A DNA stretch of 64,000 nucleotides from Massiliimalia sp050943535 (GTDB taxonomy: Bacteria > Bacillota > Clostridia > Oscillospirales > Ruminococcaceae). Location of the stretch: contig JBMNPJ010000009.1 in assembly GCA_050943535.1 (NCBI GenBank), positions 1 to 64,000 of the forward strand, given 5' to 3'. Under the pieces are notes generated by a model. The model ran no database searches. It had not been told where the DNA came from and saw nothing but the letters and a program-made list of their open reading frames with translations. The stretch's first letter is position 1; each line of letters starts with the position of its first letter. Shown in pieces: positions 26,423 to 34,492 of the stretch. The translations under genes were made by a program, and so were the position numbers.

Positions 26423-26716
26423 ATGGCAGAGAACCATCCGTTCTTTTTATATAAGGATCGCCCGTTAGTACGCTGCGGCAACACCATTTATTACGGAAAC
26501 ATGGGCGAAGATTATGTGGTTATGATGCAGATTCATGATTTTAAAAAATGGAAGGATATGGACATTTGCGGAAAAATTTCGGTAAAACTGATTATGACCG
26601 ATGAAACAAAAAATCCGCTGGAACGCATTGTGAAAACAAGCGAAAAAGAGGGGCTTTATCCTGCATTGGACATTGCAGATATTTGGCTGCAGGACGCTTT
26701 GAAAGGGAAAAAATAA
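26423..26716 (+). CDS. Conserved small protein of unknown function
   Basis: A 97-residue soluble protein I cannot place in a named family. It reads as a beta-rich N-terminus (PLVRCGNTIYYGNMGEDYVV) then MMQIHDFKKWKDMDICGKIS, VKLIMTDETKNPLERIVKTS and a helical end (YPALDIADIWLQDALK). GAAAGGGGATG gives a good ribosome site and there is a dedicated terminator, so it is a real gene. No signal peptide or membrane segment. Confidence 0.75.
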   Translation: MAENHPFFLYKDRPLVRCGNTIYYGNMGEDYVVMMQIHDFKKWKDMDICGKISVKLIMTDETKNPLERIVKTSEKEGLYPALDIADIWLQDALKGKK

Positions 26717-26726
26717 AATTTTTATC

Positions 26727-26770
26727 AAAAATCAGCCGCCGGACAACACAGTTCAGCGGCTGATTTTTTT
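26727..26770 (+). terminator. Terminator after the small conserved gene
   Basis: AAAATCAGCCGC / GCGGCTGATTTT stem followed by a run of T. Confidence 0.85.
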
Positions 26771-26871
26771 CATAAAAAAGCATTTTTAAGCCAATAATAT
26801 ATTTAAAATAAATATAATTTTCTCTTTATTCCCTACAAAAACAGATAATCCTACAAATTAAAAAAATGTTG

Positions 26872-26900
26872 TTGACAAATAAAGCTAACTAGGATATAAT
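26872..26900 (+). promoter_or_regulatory. Promoter of the tRNA operon
   Basis: Consensus TTGACA (26872-26877), 17-bp spacer and consensus TATAAT (26895-26900). About 80 nt of leader with a small hairpin (GTCTGATGACGCAGAC) precede the first tRNA. Confidence 0.85.
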
Positions 26901-26985
26901 ATAGAAGCTGTCTGATGACGCAGACAACCTCGGAACAGGTTTCGAGAGGGTGCGAAGAAAAGTTTGTGCCCTGTTCGTCAACAAT

Positions 26986-27062
26986 CGAGGCGTAACTCAG
27001 TTTGGTAGAGTGCTTGGTTTGGGACCAAGATGCCGCAGGTTCGAGTCCTGTCGCCTCGACCA
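26986..27062 (+). tRNA. tRNA-Pro (TGG)
   Basis: Acceptor CGAGGCG pairs with CGCCTCG; the anticodon stem-loop CTTGGTTTGGGACCAAG has TGG; the T loop is GGTTCGAGTCC. CCA is encoded. First of three tRNAs behind one promoter. Confidence 0.95.
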
Positions 27063-27137
27063 AAAAACTTCTTGACAAGCAAGGGGTTTTATGGTAGAAT
27101 GATAGAGCGTTTTGGACAGGCAGGACACAAGTTATTC

Positions 27138-27213
27138 GCTGGTGTAGCTCAGTTGGTAGAGCAGCTGATTTGTAATCAGCAGGTCGGGGGTTCGAGTCCG
27201 TCCACCAGCTCCA
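27138..27213 (+). tRNA. tRNA-Thr (TGT)
   Basis: Acceptor GCTGGTG pairs with CACCAGC; anticodon arm CTGATTTGTAATCAG has TGT; T arm GGGGGTTCGAGTCCGTCC. Encoded CCA. The 75-nt spacer before it holds no other gene. Confidence 0.95.
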
Positions 27214-27230
27214 CTAAAAACTTTATATTC

Positions 27231-27316
27231 GGAGGAATTCCCGAGCGGCCAAAGGGGGCAGACTGTAAATCTGTTGCTTTTCAGCTTCGATGGTTCGAAT
27301 CCATCTTCCTCCACCA
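27231..27316 (+). tRNA. tRNA-Tyr (GTA)
   Basis: An 86-nt class II tRNA with a long variable arm. Acceptor GGAGGAA pairs with TTCCTCC; anticodon arm CAGACTGTAAATCTG has GTA. Encoded CCA. Part of its 3' end is repeated downstream (27438-27453). Confidence 0.95.
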
Positions 27317-27317
27317 A

Positions 27318-27356
27318 AATAACACCAACCTATTTGTGGTTGGTGTTATTTTTTTG
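27318..27356 (+). terminator. Terminator of the tRNA operon
   Basis: AATAACACCAACC / GGTTGGTGTTATT stem, 7-nt loop, followed by T7. Confidence 0.9.
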
Positions 27357-27453
27357 CAGATGGATTCGATAGGAGCGGTGTTAGAAAACAGTCCAGGGGA
27401 CTGTTTTCCCCGCGACCGGCTTTTGCCGCAGCAAAAGCGAATCCATCTTCCTT
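27357..27453 (+). repeat. Hairpin block bounded by inverted copies of the tRNA-Tyr 3' segment
   Basis: AGATGGATTCG (27358-27368) and CGAATCCATCTTCCT (27439-27453) are inverted relative to each other. The second matches the tRNA-Tyr 3' part at 27294-27308. Between them lie two further hairpins, GAAAACAGTCC / GGACTGTTTTC and GCTTTTGC / GCAAAAGC. No coding gene. It could be an integration scar or a small mobile repeat. Confidence 0.6.
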
Positions 27454-27466
27454 ATACAGAGGACTC

Positions 27467-27496
27467 TTGAAATCTCTTTACTTGATATTATATAAT
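27467..27496 (+). promoter_or_regulatory. Promoter for the DUF3626 gene
   Basis: TTGAAA (27467-27472), an 18-bp spacer and TATAAT (27491-27496), 30 bp before the start codon. Confidence 0.6.
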
Positions 27497-27525
27497 TGAT
27501 AAAAACGCAATCAGGTGATCTGTTT

Positions 27526-28554
27526 ATGAATGATTATCAGAACACCGCACTTCACCAAGTGCACCAGATAGCTCAAACAAAAAGTGCGGAACAAAAACTT
27601 TATTTAGCAAAAATTTGTGAGCCGTTTCATATTTGCAGTGATCAATTAATTGGGCAGATACTGTCAAATTCTGTTACCATTAATTTTCACATTGACCGTC
27701 TTTCCGCTGGCGGAAAAACGGTTATTGAAAATTTGATAGAACAGGGCATATATCACAACCAATTTATTACTGGTACATCCAATGGAGCACTAGGAGGAAA
27801 ACGCCTTGAATGGGAGCAGCGCATGTTTCCGGGTGCTTATTCAGAAAAGGAAATTGAACGGCCAAAATACGGAGCATTAAATATTTTTCAATTTTTGGAT
27901 GGGGCCTGTGTTCGATTTGGTTCCTGCTTTTTTACATTAAAACCCCATATGATAAAATACTGCACCTTTTCATACGGAGACAGTTCTGTCAATCCATCTA
28001 CTCTTTGTACAATCGATACACTGGAAGGGATTTTATCAGATTTATTCAAAGACGTGATACAGAATTCCAGAATGTTGAACCAGGCTGTATCCTCTCAGCA
28101 AGAAGCACTGGCAATTCTGATGCATCATTCCAATGAACTAAAAATACTTGGACGTAACCTTGATTTTTGTATTGAAGCCCATATCCATCATACTATTCTG
28201 CTGCAGGATGATGTTGCCTCTTTCTATGTAGATGAGTCCTACCGCGATACAGAATTTGAACCGCAGGTTCAGGCGCTATGTCAAAAATACAACATCCATT
28301 TAAATTGGATTCCTCAAAGAAAAATATCTGTACATGAAATCGGAAATCTTTTTCGCGGACCAAAAGTACCTGTGCTTGCCAAAAAGATTGATATCCTTTT
28401 TGGCAACAAACAGGGTATCATTAATGCTTACCTGATTGGAAAAGCTTCCCGTGACAGCTGTATTCACCCTGAAAATTGGAATGATATCGGCGATAAAAGC
28501 GAAATGTTTCAGCTAATAAAACAGCTTTGGCATACTGTAGGATATTTTGGTTAA
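27526..28554 (+). CDS. DUF3626 family protein
   Basis: A 342-residue protein matching DUF3626 by its conserved blocks: TINFHIDRLSAGGKTVIENL (about 50-70), YHNQFITGTSNGALG, WEQRMFPGAY, ERPKYGALNIFQFLDGA and RFGSCFFTLKPHMI. The family is unassigned; the run of conserved His/Asp/Arg and the RPKYGALN motif suggest an enzyme. The C-terminal half (LEGILSDLFKDVIQ, EAHIHHTILLQDDVASFYVD) is less familiar. No signal peptide. ATG at 27526 follows AGGTGAT; an upstream frame start overlaps the promoter. Slightly AT-richer than its neighbours and next to a tRNA, so possibly acquired. Confidence 0.78.
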   Translation: MNDYQNTALHQVHQIAQTKSAEQKLYLAKICEPFHICSDQLIGQILSNSVTINFHIDRLSAGGKTVIENLIEQGIYHNQFITGTSNGALGGKRLEWEQRMFPGAYSEKEIERPKYGALNIFQFLDGACVRFGSCFFTLKPHMIKYCTFSYGDSSVNPSTLCTIDTLEGILSDLFKDVIQNSRMLNQAVSSQQEALAILMHHSNELKILGRNLDFCIEAHIHHTILLQDDVASFYVDESYRDTEFEPQVQALCQKYNIHLNWIPQRKISVHEIGNLFRGPKVPVLAKKIDILFGNKQGIINAYLIGKASRDSCIHPENWNDIGDKSEMFQLIKQLWHTVGYFG

Positions 28555-28794
28555 AATTGAATTATTAAAATTACAGTTTCTAAATATAACAGCTCTGCAC
28601 TTTTTGATTTATGATCAATCAAGCCACCACAAACACAATCCACCCCGAGAAAAATCTCAATTCTCAAAAACCCAAAATCATTTTTAGAAAATCCCCTTTA
28701 TTTCCCCTTAAAAACACAATTTGATTTTAGCAGGAACCAAAAGATTTCCCAGGGAATACGATGTACTATCCCAACTGAAAGGAGAAAAATCATC

Positions 28795-29154
28795 ATGCAG
28801 AATGATATGACAACTTTAGAAGATCAGACCTGTCCTACCATTGGATACCAGTCTGCTTCCATTTGTGTTCCAGTAACCGTAAACCCATTTGCTAAAACAG
28901 GAACTACTTTCACAAAATGCTGCGGATCTCCCGTAGTAATCCCTGGAAAAGTTACCTGTGAAGGCGAACGAAACGGTTCTTGTGTATTTACCATTGCTCA
29001 GGATATTTGTGTCGCTGTTCCTGTTGAATTTGGTGCAACTGCAACGGTTGGTGATACCTTCGTCAGCTGCAACAATGCTTCTGCCGACGATATCTGTACC
29101 GGATGCACCAAGGTTCAGCCTACAGAACCTGTTGTTCCAGAAGAACTGAAATAA
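28795..29154 (+). CDS. Cysteine-rich protein, possible spore or surface structure
   Basis: A 119-residue protein with ten Cys, no signal peptide and a Pro/Glu C-tail. Blocks are QSASICVPVTVNPFAKTGTT, TKCCGSPVVIPGKVTCEG, GSCVFTIAQDICVAVPVEFG and ADDICTGCTKV. Alternating Val/Thr/Cys strands suggest a beta-sandwich subunit. The composition recalls clostridial and Bacillus spore-associated proteins (for example DUF3992-type appendage subunits), but I cannot confirm the family. GAAAGGAG precedes the ATG. It is flanked by 240 bp of AT-rich DNA upstream and a terminator downstream, so it is monocistronic. Confidence 0.72.
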   Translation: MQNDMTTLEDQTCPTIGYQSASICVPVTVNPFAKTGTTFTKCCGSPVVIPGKVTCEGERNGSCVFTIAQDICVAVPVEFGATATVGDTFVSCNNASADDICTGCTKVQPTEPVVPEELK

Positions 29155-29203
29155 CCGCTTTTTAAGCGGATGTTCACAAAACTTTGCTTCGTGAACAAGT
29201 TTT

Positions 29204-29241
29204 AAAAACAGACCGCCAAAAAAAATGGCGGTCTGTTTTTT
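29204..29241 (+). terminator. Terminator after the Cys-rich gene
   Basis: AAAACAGACCGCCA / TGGCGGTCTGTTTT stem followed by T. A second small hairpin (TGTTCAC / GTGAACA, 29171-29197) lies just before it. Confidence 0.87.
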
Positions 29242-29375
29242 ATGGATGCGAAAAAAGATATCCCTTTTTTATCTCCTGTTCAAACCATTTACCTGATTTT
29301 CCCAGAATTCTCATAGACAACCCTGTTTTGCTGTGATAAAATCATATCAAAGAGACTGGGGGTGATCCCATAAAA

Positions 29376-30131
29376 ATGATCCAACACAAGGCGTTCCGTT
29401 TCGCGGCGTTTTTTGGCTGTTTGATTCTGTCCGCAGGAATTATTTGGGCTTTTTTGGTCTTTCATGGGATCATTCTGCTCAATCAACCTTCTGAAAAAGA
29501 ATATCCCGTCAGAGGCGTTGACCTTTCCTCCTATCAGGGGACGGTAGACTGGGAAATCCTTGCCTCACAAAACATTGATTTTGCATTTTTTAAAGCTACA
29601 GAGGGAAGTTCCTTTGTGGACCCTCGCTTTGCCTACAATTATTCCCAAGCGCCTAAACAAGGCATTTCGGTAGGCGTTTATCATTTTTTCAGCTACGACA
29701 GCAAAGGCATTGATCAGGCAGAACATTATATTAGCACAGTGGTTCCTTTTGAGGGGATGCTGCCCCCGGTAATTGATGTTGAATTTTACGGCGACAAAGA
29801 AAAATATCCTCCAGACCGGGAGGACGTCTCCCGGGAGCTCAAACATATGCTTTCCGCCTTGGAAGAGTTCTATGGACTCAAACCAATTATCTATGCCACA
29901 GAAAAATCCTATGATTATTATCTTGCCGGGGACTATGAAGAATATGATATCTGGATCCGAAATGTCATTTCCAAACCACACTTATCCGATGGCCGGCAAT
30001 GGATCTTTTGGCAGTACACAAACCGGGAAAAGCTGGATGGCTATAAAGGAAAAGAACCATTCATTGACATGAATGTCTTTGCCGGGAGTGAAGAAGTATT
30101 TTTATCCTATCCCAGATTTTCCGTCCAATAG
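29376..30131 (+). CDS. GH25 family lysozyme, membrane-anchored
   Basis: A 251-residue glycoside hydrolase family 25 muramidase cutting the MurNAc-GlcNAc bond. An N-terminal signal anchor (FRFAAFFGCLILSAGIIWAFLVF) is followed by the catalytic barrel: RGVDLSSYQGTVDWEILASQ, FAFFKATEGSSFVDPRF, VGVYHFFSYDS and PPVIDVEFYG with the catalytic Asp-x-Glu near 132-134. The end has WIFWQYTNREKLDGY and PFIDMNVF. No cell-wall-binding repeats. GGGGGTGAT gives the ribosome site. Probably outward-facing and involved in wall remodelling. Confidence 0.92.
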   Translation: MIQHKAFRFAAFFGCLILSAGIIWAFLVFHGIILLNQPSEKEYPVRGVDLSSYQGTVDWEILASQNIDFAFFKATEGSSFVDPRFAYNYSQAPKQGISVGVYHFFSYDSKGIDQAEHYISTVVPFEGMLPPVIDVEFYGDKEKYPPDREDVSRELKHMLSALEEFYGLKPIIYATEKSYDYYLAGDYEEYDIWIRNVISKPHLSDGRQWIFWQYTNREKLDGYKGKEPFIDMNVFAGSEEVFLSYPRFSVQ

Positions 30132-30269
30132 CACCCTCGTACCTATTCTGTCAGTGAAAGAATGACGGTCTGATACTGATTTTCTCTTTGCTTTTAAATC
30201 TGCTGCTGAAAGGGAAGGGACTCCGTTTCATCCTTTCCCAACCATAAAATAAAGAAAGGCTGTGATCCT

Positions 30270-30812
30270 ATGAAAAAAGCTCTGCTCATTCCGGCCATGA
30301 TATTTCCGTATCTTGTGGTACTGTTTTTTATTTGCTATTTCATTTTTGGAAATCTGTCCGATCAATTTTCTCAGATCTTTCTTAAGCAGATGGAATGGGT
30401 CGGTGTTGGGATTCTTCTGATGTTGGCAGGCGCTGTCCTTTGCAACATTATTTTTATGGTATCCAGCAGAACCGCTGATTCCGCTGAAATTTTAAAAGCC
30501 GCCCTGCTTTTAAAGTGTATCCACATTCCCACCTATTTGGTTCTTTTTTTATTCGGTTTGATTTTGGGAATGATGTTTTTTATCACCATGCCCTTAATTT
30601 TGTTTTTGGTATTTTTGGATTATATTACGCTGGTTCTCAGCAGCATGGTCAGCGTTTATGCCCTGGCGCGGTCATTGAGGGACAAAACCCTGGGGACTGG
30701 GCTGTTCCTTTTGGGACTGATCTGTCAATTTCTCTTTTGTCTGGATGTCATCAGCTTGCTGATTTTTGTTTTGCAGACCAAAAATGTTCAAAAAATCAAA
30801 TTGAACCGCTAA
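30270..30812 (+). CDS. Four-helix membrane protein of unknown function
   Basis: A 180-residue very hydrophobic protein. Predicted helices: 3-26 (LLIPAMIFPYLVVLFFICYF), 45-66 (VGILLMLAGAVLCNIIFMV), 82-130 in two spans (YLVLFLFGLILGMMFFITMP), and 145-170 (GLFLLGLICQFLFCLDVISL). No recognisable motif. GAAAGGCTGTGAT precedes the ATG. It ends 17 bp before the methyltransferase gene and may be co-transcribed with it. Confidence 0.75.
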   Translation: MKKALLIPAMIFPYLVVLFFICYFIFGNLSDQFSQIFLKQMEWVGVGILLMLAGAVLCNIIFMVSSRTADSAEILKAALLLKCIHIPTYLVLFLFGLILGMMFFITMPLILFLVFLDYITLVLSSMVSVYALARSLRDKTLGTGLFLLGLICQFLFCLDVISLLIFVLQTKNVQKIKLNR

Positions 30813-30829
30813 CTGAAAGAGGTGATTTT

Positions 30830-31603
30830 ATGGAATTTCGAAAAATCTTCGACACCATTCCGGAACAATTTGACGCCTATCGTCCCCGGTACTGTCCGGA
30901 ACTTTTTTCGTATTTAATCTCCCAGGTTCCCATTACGCCGGACAAGTCTGTGCTGGAAATTGGTCCTGGTACTGGTCAGGCCACAGATCCCATTCTCCAA
31001 ACAGGCTGTGATTATCACGCCATTGAACTGGGGGAACATTTGGCGGCAGTGATGGAGCGAAAGTACTCCCAGTATTCCAACTTTCACCTGATTCAGGACG
31101 ATTTTATCACCCATGATTTTGGAGAAAAAACCTTTGATTTTATTTATTCCGCCGCCACCATTCAGTGGATTCCCGAAGAGGTGGCCTTTTCCAAAACCTT
31201 TGCTTTACTCAAACCTGGCGGGATATTGGCCATGATGTTCACCCTCAGTGACTACAAAACTCCAAACCCTCAGTTGTACCAAAAAATTCAGGACGTATAC
31301 AGCCAGTACTTTAAGCCGGATATTCCGTATACCCTGGGTTCTTTTTGTTATGAAAATGCCTTAAAGTACGGATACACGGATTGGGAACAGCGGGAATTTC
31401 ACGGCAGACGGGAAATGACCGCCGAAACCTACGCAGGGCTTTGCCAAACCCACTGTGACCATCTGGTGATTCCCGAACCCTATCAAAGCAAATTTTTTGA
31501 AGGAATCAAACAGGCAGTTCTGGATGCCGGCAACCACATTGTATTTTACGACACCTTTGTTTTAATGACCGTAAAAAAAGATATTTCCAAAATAAATCCT
31601 TAA
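30830..31603 (+). CDS. SAM-dependent methyltransferase
   Basis: A 257-residue class I methyltransferase. Motif I is VLEIGPGTGQAT (about 44-55), the acidic residue ending strand 2 is in YHAIELG, and FDFIYSAATIQWIP and LLKPGGILAMMF form motifs III and IV. The opening FDTIPEQFDAYRPRY is typical of UbiE/trans-aconitate-like enzymes; the substrate is unknown. ATG at 30830 follows AGAGGTGAT; a longer frame upstream overlaps the membrane-protein gene and is not used. Followed 18 bp later by a GNAT gene. Confidence 0.9.
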   Translation: MEFRKIFDTIPEQFDAYRPRYCPELFSYLISQVPITPDKSVLEIGPGTGQATDPILQTGCDYHAIELGEHLAAVMERKYSQYSNFHLIQDDFITHDFGEKTFDFIYSAATIQWIPEEVAFSKTFALLKPGGILAMMFTLSDYKTPNPQLYQKIQDVYSQYFKPDIPYTLGSFCYENALKYGYTDWEQREFHGRREMTAETYAGLCQTHCDHLVIPEPYQSKFFEGIKQAVLDAGNHIVFYDTFVLMTVKKDISKINP

Positions 31604-31621
31604 AAAGCGAGGCAATTTTGT

Positions 31622-32149
31622 ATGAAAATTTTAGAAACGCAAAGACTATTGCTGCGGGAAATGGAACCCTCTGATTTTCCCGCTCTATGTAAAATTCTTC
31701 AGGACAAAGAAGTCATGTACGCCTATGAACACGCCTTCAGCGATGAGGAGGCAAAAGACTGGCTGCAGCGGCAGTTTTCCCGCTATGAAACTTACGGGTT
31801 TGGGCTATGGGCAGTAGTCCTGAAAGAAACCGGAGAAATGATCGGTCAGTGCGGACTGTCCATGCAGGATTGGAAGGACAGTCAGGTACTGGAAATCGGG
31901 TATTTATTCCAGAAAAAGTTCTGGCATCAGGGATACGCCATTGAATCTGCCAAAGCCTGCAAGGAATATGCATTTTCTACTCTTCATGCAAAACAGGTAT
32001 ACGGCATTGTACGCCAGAACAATTTTCCTTCCCAAAACGTAGCCAGAAAAAACGGAATGACCATTGTGGATGAAAGCATTAAGCACTACTACAACATGGA
32101 CATGCCGCACTATCTGTTCTGCGTGGAAAATCCGGACAATTCCCAATAA
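31622..32149 (+). CDS. GNAT family N-acetyltransferase (RimJ/RimL type)
   Basis: A 175-residue acetyltransferase. ETQRLLLREMEPSDFPALCK begins the fold; YLFQKKFWHQGYAIESAKAC is the acetyl-CoA loop (Q-x-x-G-x-A); IVRQNNFPSQNVARKNGM is the C-terminal motif of the RimJ/L group. Substrate unknown. Probably co-transcribed with the methyltransferase gene; GCGAGG precedes the ATG. Confidence 0.88.
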   Translation: MKILETQRLLLREMEPSDFPALCKILQDKEVMYAYEHAFSDEEAKDWLQRQFSRYETYGFGLWAVVLKETGEMIGQCGLSMQDWKDSQVLEIGYLFQKKFWHQGYAIESAKACKEYAFSTLHAKQVYGIVRQNNFPSQNVARKNGMTIVDESIKHYYNMDMPHYLFCVENPDNSQ

Positions 32150-32188
32150 AGCCGTTTTTCTCCGCAAACACCGAAAGGAGAAAATACT

Positions 32189-32482
32189 GTGAGCAAAATA
32201 TATGAATTTGACGCCGTCATTCTTCAAAACGGCACCATGGATGCCGCCTATGTGGAGGTTCCTCTGGATTTAAAAGCTGTTTTTGGAAAAGGAAGGGTTT
32301 TGGTACACGCCACCTTTGACGGAGAGCCTTATGACGGTCAGGTCATGAAAATGGGGACGCCGTTTCCCATTTTGGGAATCCGAAAGGATATCCGGAAAAA
32401 AATCGGAAAACAGTTTGGGGACAGCGTCCATGTGACTCTAAAAGAACGCTCCGGCAGTCAAACCAAAAAGAATGAGACCTAA
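32189..32482 (+). CDS. DUF1905 family protein
   Basis: A 97-residue small beta-barrel protein of the DUF1905 family, function unknown. Conserved features are YEFDAVILQN, AAYVEVPLDLKAVFGKGRV, VHATFDGEPYDG and FPILGIRKDIRKKIGKQFGD with VHVTLKER at the end. The start is GTG at 32189 after AAAGGAG. Last gene of the short run from 30270; a terminator follows. Confidence 0.85.
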   Translation: MSKIYEFDAVILQNGTMDAAYVEVPLDLKAVFGKGRVLVHATFDGEPYDGQVMKMGTPFPILGIRKDIRKKIGKQFGDSVHVTLKERSGSQTKKNET

Positions 32483-32522
32483 AAGAAATCCCCATCCCCA
32501 AAGATAACCATAAAGTCTTTTT

Positions 32523-32575
32523 AAAAACACATTTCCAATACCGGTTTTGCCGGATTTTTGGGAATGTGTTTTTTG
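32523..32575 (+). terminator. Terminator after the DUF1905 gene
   Basis: AAAACACATTTCC pairs with GGGAATGTGTTTT around a loop with its own small stem (CCGG..CCGG), followed by TTTT. Confidence 0.75.
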
Positions 32576-32694
32576 ATTGGCGCAGGCAATACTGTCTGTT
32601 TTTACGGCTTTGTTCTCCGTGTCCCTTTGTGAGCTGCCCGCATAGAATAGGGGGAGGAGGTATGCCTCCTCAATGAATTTAGGAGGAAAATACC

Positions 32695-34080
32695 ATGGGT
32701 ATTACAAGTTCAAATAAACAAATCAATCTGGACCGCATTGAATGCGACGGCAGCTTAAAAGTAACGCTGGCACTTTCTGCTTCTCCAGACATCGTGAACA
32801 ACCCCACCGACATTGTTTTAGTATTAGACCGCTCCGGGAGTATGGCAGGCAGTCCGTTAGCCAATATGAAAGCCGGCGCCAAAACCTTTATCGATATTAT
32901 CGAGGAGTCTACAGACGGTTCCCAGGACGGTGTGATCGGTTCCGGCAGCCGAATCGGCGTTGTCAGCTTTGCCTCCACCGCTTCTGCAGATGCACCGCTG
33001 ATTACTTCTGTGGCAGCTTTAAAAAGCGCTGTAGACAGCCTGACTGCCGGAGGATCCACCAACCATGCGGATGCCTTTCAAAAAGCCATTCAGCTGTTTG
33101 ACCCCATGTCTTCCAACGCCAAGGTAATCGTCATGTTTACCGACGGAAAAACCACCGCCGGAGCACCTCCGGCTCCTGTAGCGGCAGCTGCCCGGGCAGC
33201 AGGGATTATCATCTACTGCATCGGTCTGATCGGCTCTGATGGCATCGATGTAAACGTGCTCAATGACTGGGCAACTGACCCGGATGCCTCCCATGTAGCT
33301 GTAACCCCAAATGATGCGGATTTGGAAGATTTATTCCGGGATCTTGCTGCCAACATTTCCAAAACCGGAGCTACCAGCATTGTCATTGACGAAGTCGTTC
33401 AGCCTGACTTTATCATTACCAGCGTCACTCCGCCTACAAAAGGAACTGCCATGATGCTCAATTCCACATCGCTGCAGTGGAAAATTGATGAATTGGGCGT
33501 GTCTTCCAACGAAGGCGCCACCCTGGAATTTTGGATTAAACATGTAGCTTCTACCTCCGGAAAAAAGTTAGTGAATGAATCCATCACCTATTCCGATAAC
33601 GAAGGCAACGTGGTAGTCTTTCCGGCACCTACTGTCACTGTAGACTGCGGCATCATTGTGCGTCCTCAGCCCTGTCCCATTCCGGTAGAATTTACCATGG
33701 AAGGCTGCCAGGATTCTGCAATCATTGATCTGGGGGATACGGTTTTGGAATCTCTGGGCAGAATTGTTCAGCTGGATGTTACCATCAAACACGTCTGCCC
33801 CGGCAGAAGGGTAGCCCTTGGGGTCATCCTGACCGAGCTGGATTCCAAAGGAATGGAATATTCCCGAGGGATGAAAACATTTACTATCCCTGCACACACT
33901 GCCCCTGCCTGCCGGGATATTGTGGTAAAATGCATTTCCTTTGTTTTGCCAGAGGATCTGGATGTATCTGGCGGCAGTGATGACGCCATTTGCAACCCCA
34001 GAAATTTTCAGGCCAGAATCATTGCCCACTATATTGATACCGATTATGTATGCTGCGATTCTGTATTTCGGATGGGATAA
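32695..34080 (+). CDS. VWA domain protein, cytoplasmic, Cys-containing C-terminus
   Basis: A 461-residue protein without signal peptide. A von Willebrand A domain at about 35-220 has a complete MIDAS: LVLDRSGSMAG (D-x-S-x-S), the Thr in GGSTNHADAF and the Asp in VIVMFTDGKT. A beta-sandwich segment follows (TSIVIDEVVQPDFIITSV, ATLEFWIKHVA). The last 130 residues (PCPIPVEFTMEGCQ ... HYIDTDYVCCDSVFRMG) hold seven Cys. The layout resembles clostridial structural or spore-surface proteins; role unproven. AGGAGG eight bases before ATG. Confidence 0.83.
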   Translation: MGITSSNKQINLDRIECDGSLKVTLALSASPDIVNNPTDIVLVLDRSGSMAGSPLANMKAGAKTFIDIIEESTDGSQDGVIGSGSRIGVVSFASTASADAPLITSVAALKSAVDSLTAGGSTNHADAFQKAIQLFDPMSSNAKVIVMFTDGKTTAGAPPAPVAAAARAAGIIIYCIGLIGSDGIDVNVLNDWATDPDASHVAVTPNDADLEDLFRDLAANISKTGATSIVIDEVVQPDFIITSVTPPTKGTAMMLNSTSLQWKIDELGVSSNEGATLEFWIKHVASTSGKKLVNESITYSDNEGNVVVFPAPTVTVDCGIIVRPQPCPIPVEFTMEGCQDSAIIDLGDTVLESLGRIVQLDVTIKHVCPGRRVALGVILTELDSKGMEYSRGMKTFTIPAHTAPACRDIVVKCISFVLPEDLDVSGGSDDAICNPRNFQARIIAHYIDTDYVCCDSVFRMG

Positions 34081-34138
34081 CTCTGTCCGGCTGTTTGCGC
34101 AGCAAATCCCTTTGAATGGTTAAAGGAGTCTTTTTACT

Positions 34139-34492
34139 ATGCAGTTTGAGGAATTTGGTTCCCCGCAGCATCCCGCTCTGGTCATGATGCTGAAAAAACC
34201 CCGAACCCTTTCCTGTGATCCCAGAATGAAAGCGCTGTCTCAGCGCTATCATGTGGTGGTTCCTGTTTTCTCTCCGGAAGAAACAGAACCTTCCCTTTGT
34301 CTTTCTTTGCTGGAACAAAAGCTTTCATCCCTAAAAAACATCTTTGCCCTTTGCTGTGTGGCAGAGCACTGGAATACCGCAGAAAAACTGTTGACCTGCA
34401 CAGAAATCCATCCCCGCAAAATTTTTGTGGAACACAAAGAAATCCCCCCGGAACAGTTTTTGTTTTCCCAGCTTGCCGTTTCTCAAGCATAA
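34139..34492 (+). CDS. Small protein resembling a decayed alpha/beta-hydrolase start
   Basis: A 117-residue protein. The beginning (MQFEEFGSPQHPALVMML, then MKALSQRYHVVVPVFSPEE) follows the first strands of an alpha/beta hydrolase (F-G-x-P-x-x-P-A-L-V, then R-Y-H-V-V-V-P). The usual HGGG oxyanion loop is absent, and the nucleophile elbow is replaced by IFALCCVAEHWNT. It may be a degenerated hydrolase with a new role, or a remnant. AAAGGAG precedes the ATG; it starts 58 bp after the VWA gene and may be co-transcribed. Confidence 0.6.
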   Translation: MQFEEFGSPQHPALVMMLKKPRTLSCDPRMKALSQRYHVVVPVFSPEETEPSLCLSLLEQKLSSLKNIFALCCVAEHWNTAEKLLTCTEIHPRKIFVEHKEIPPEQFLFSQLAVSQA

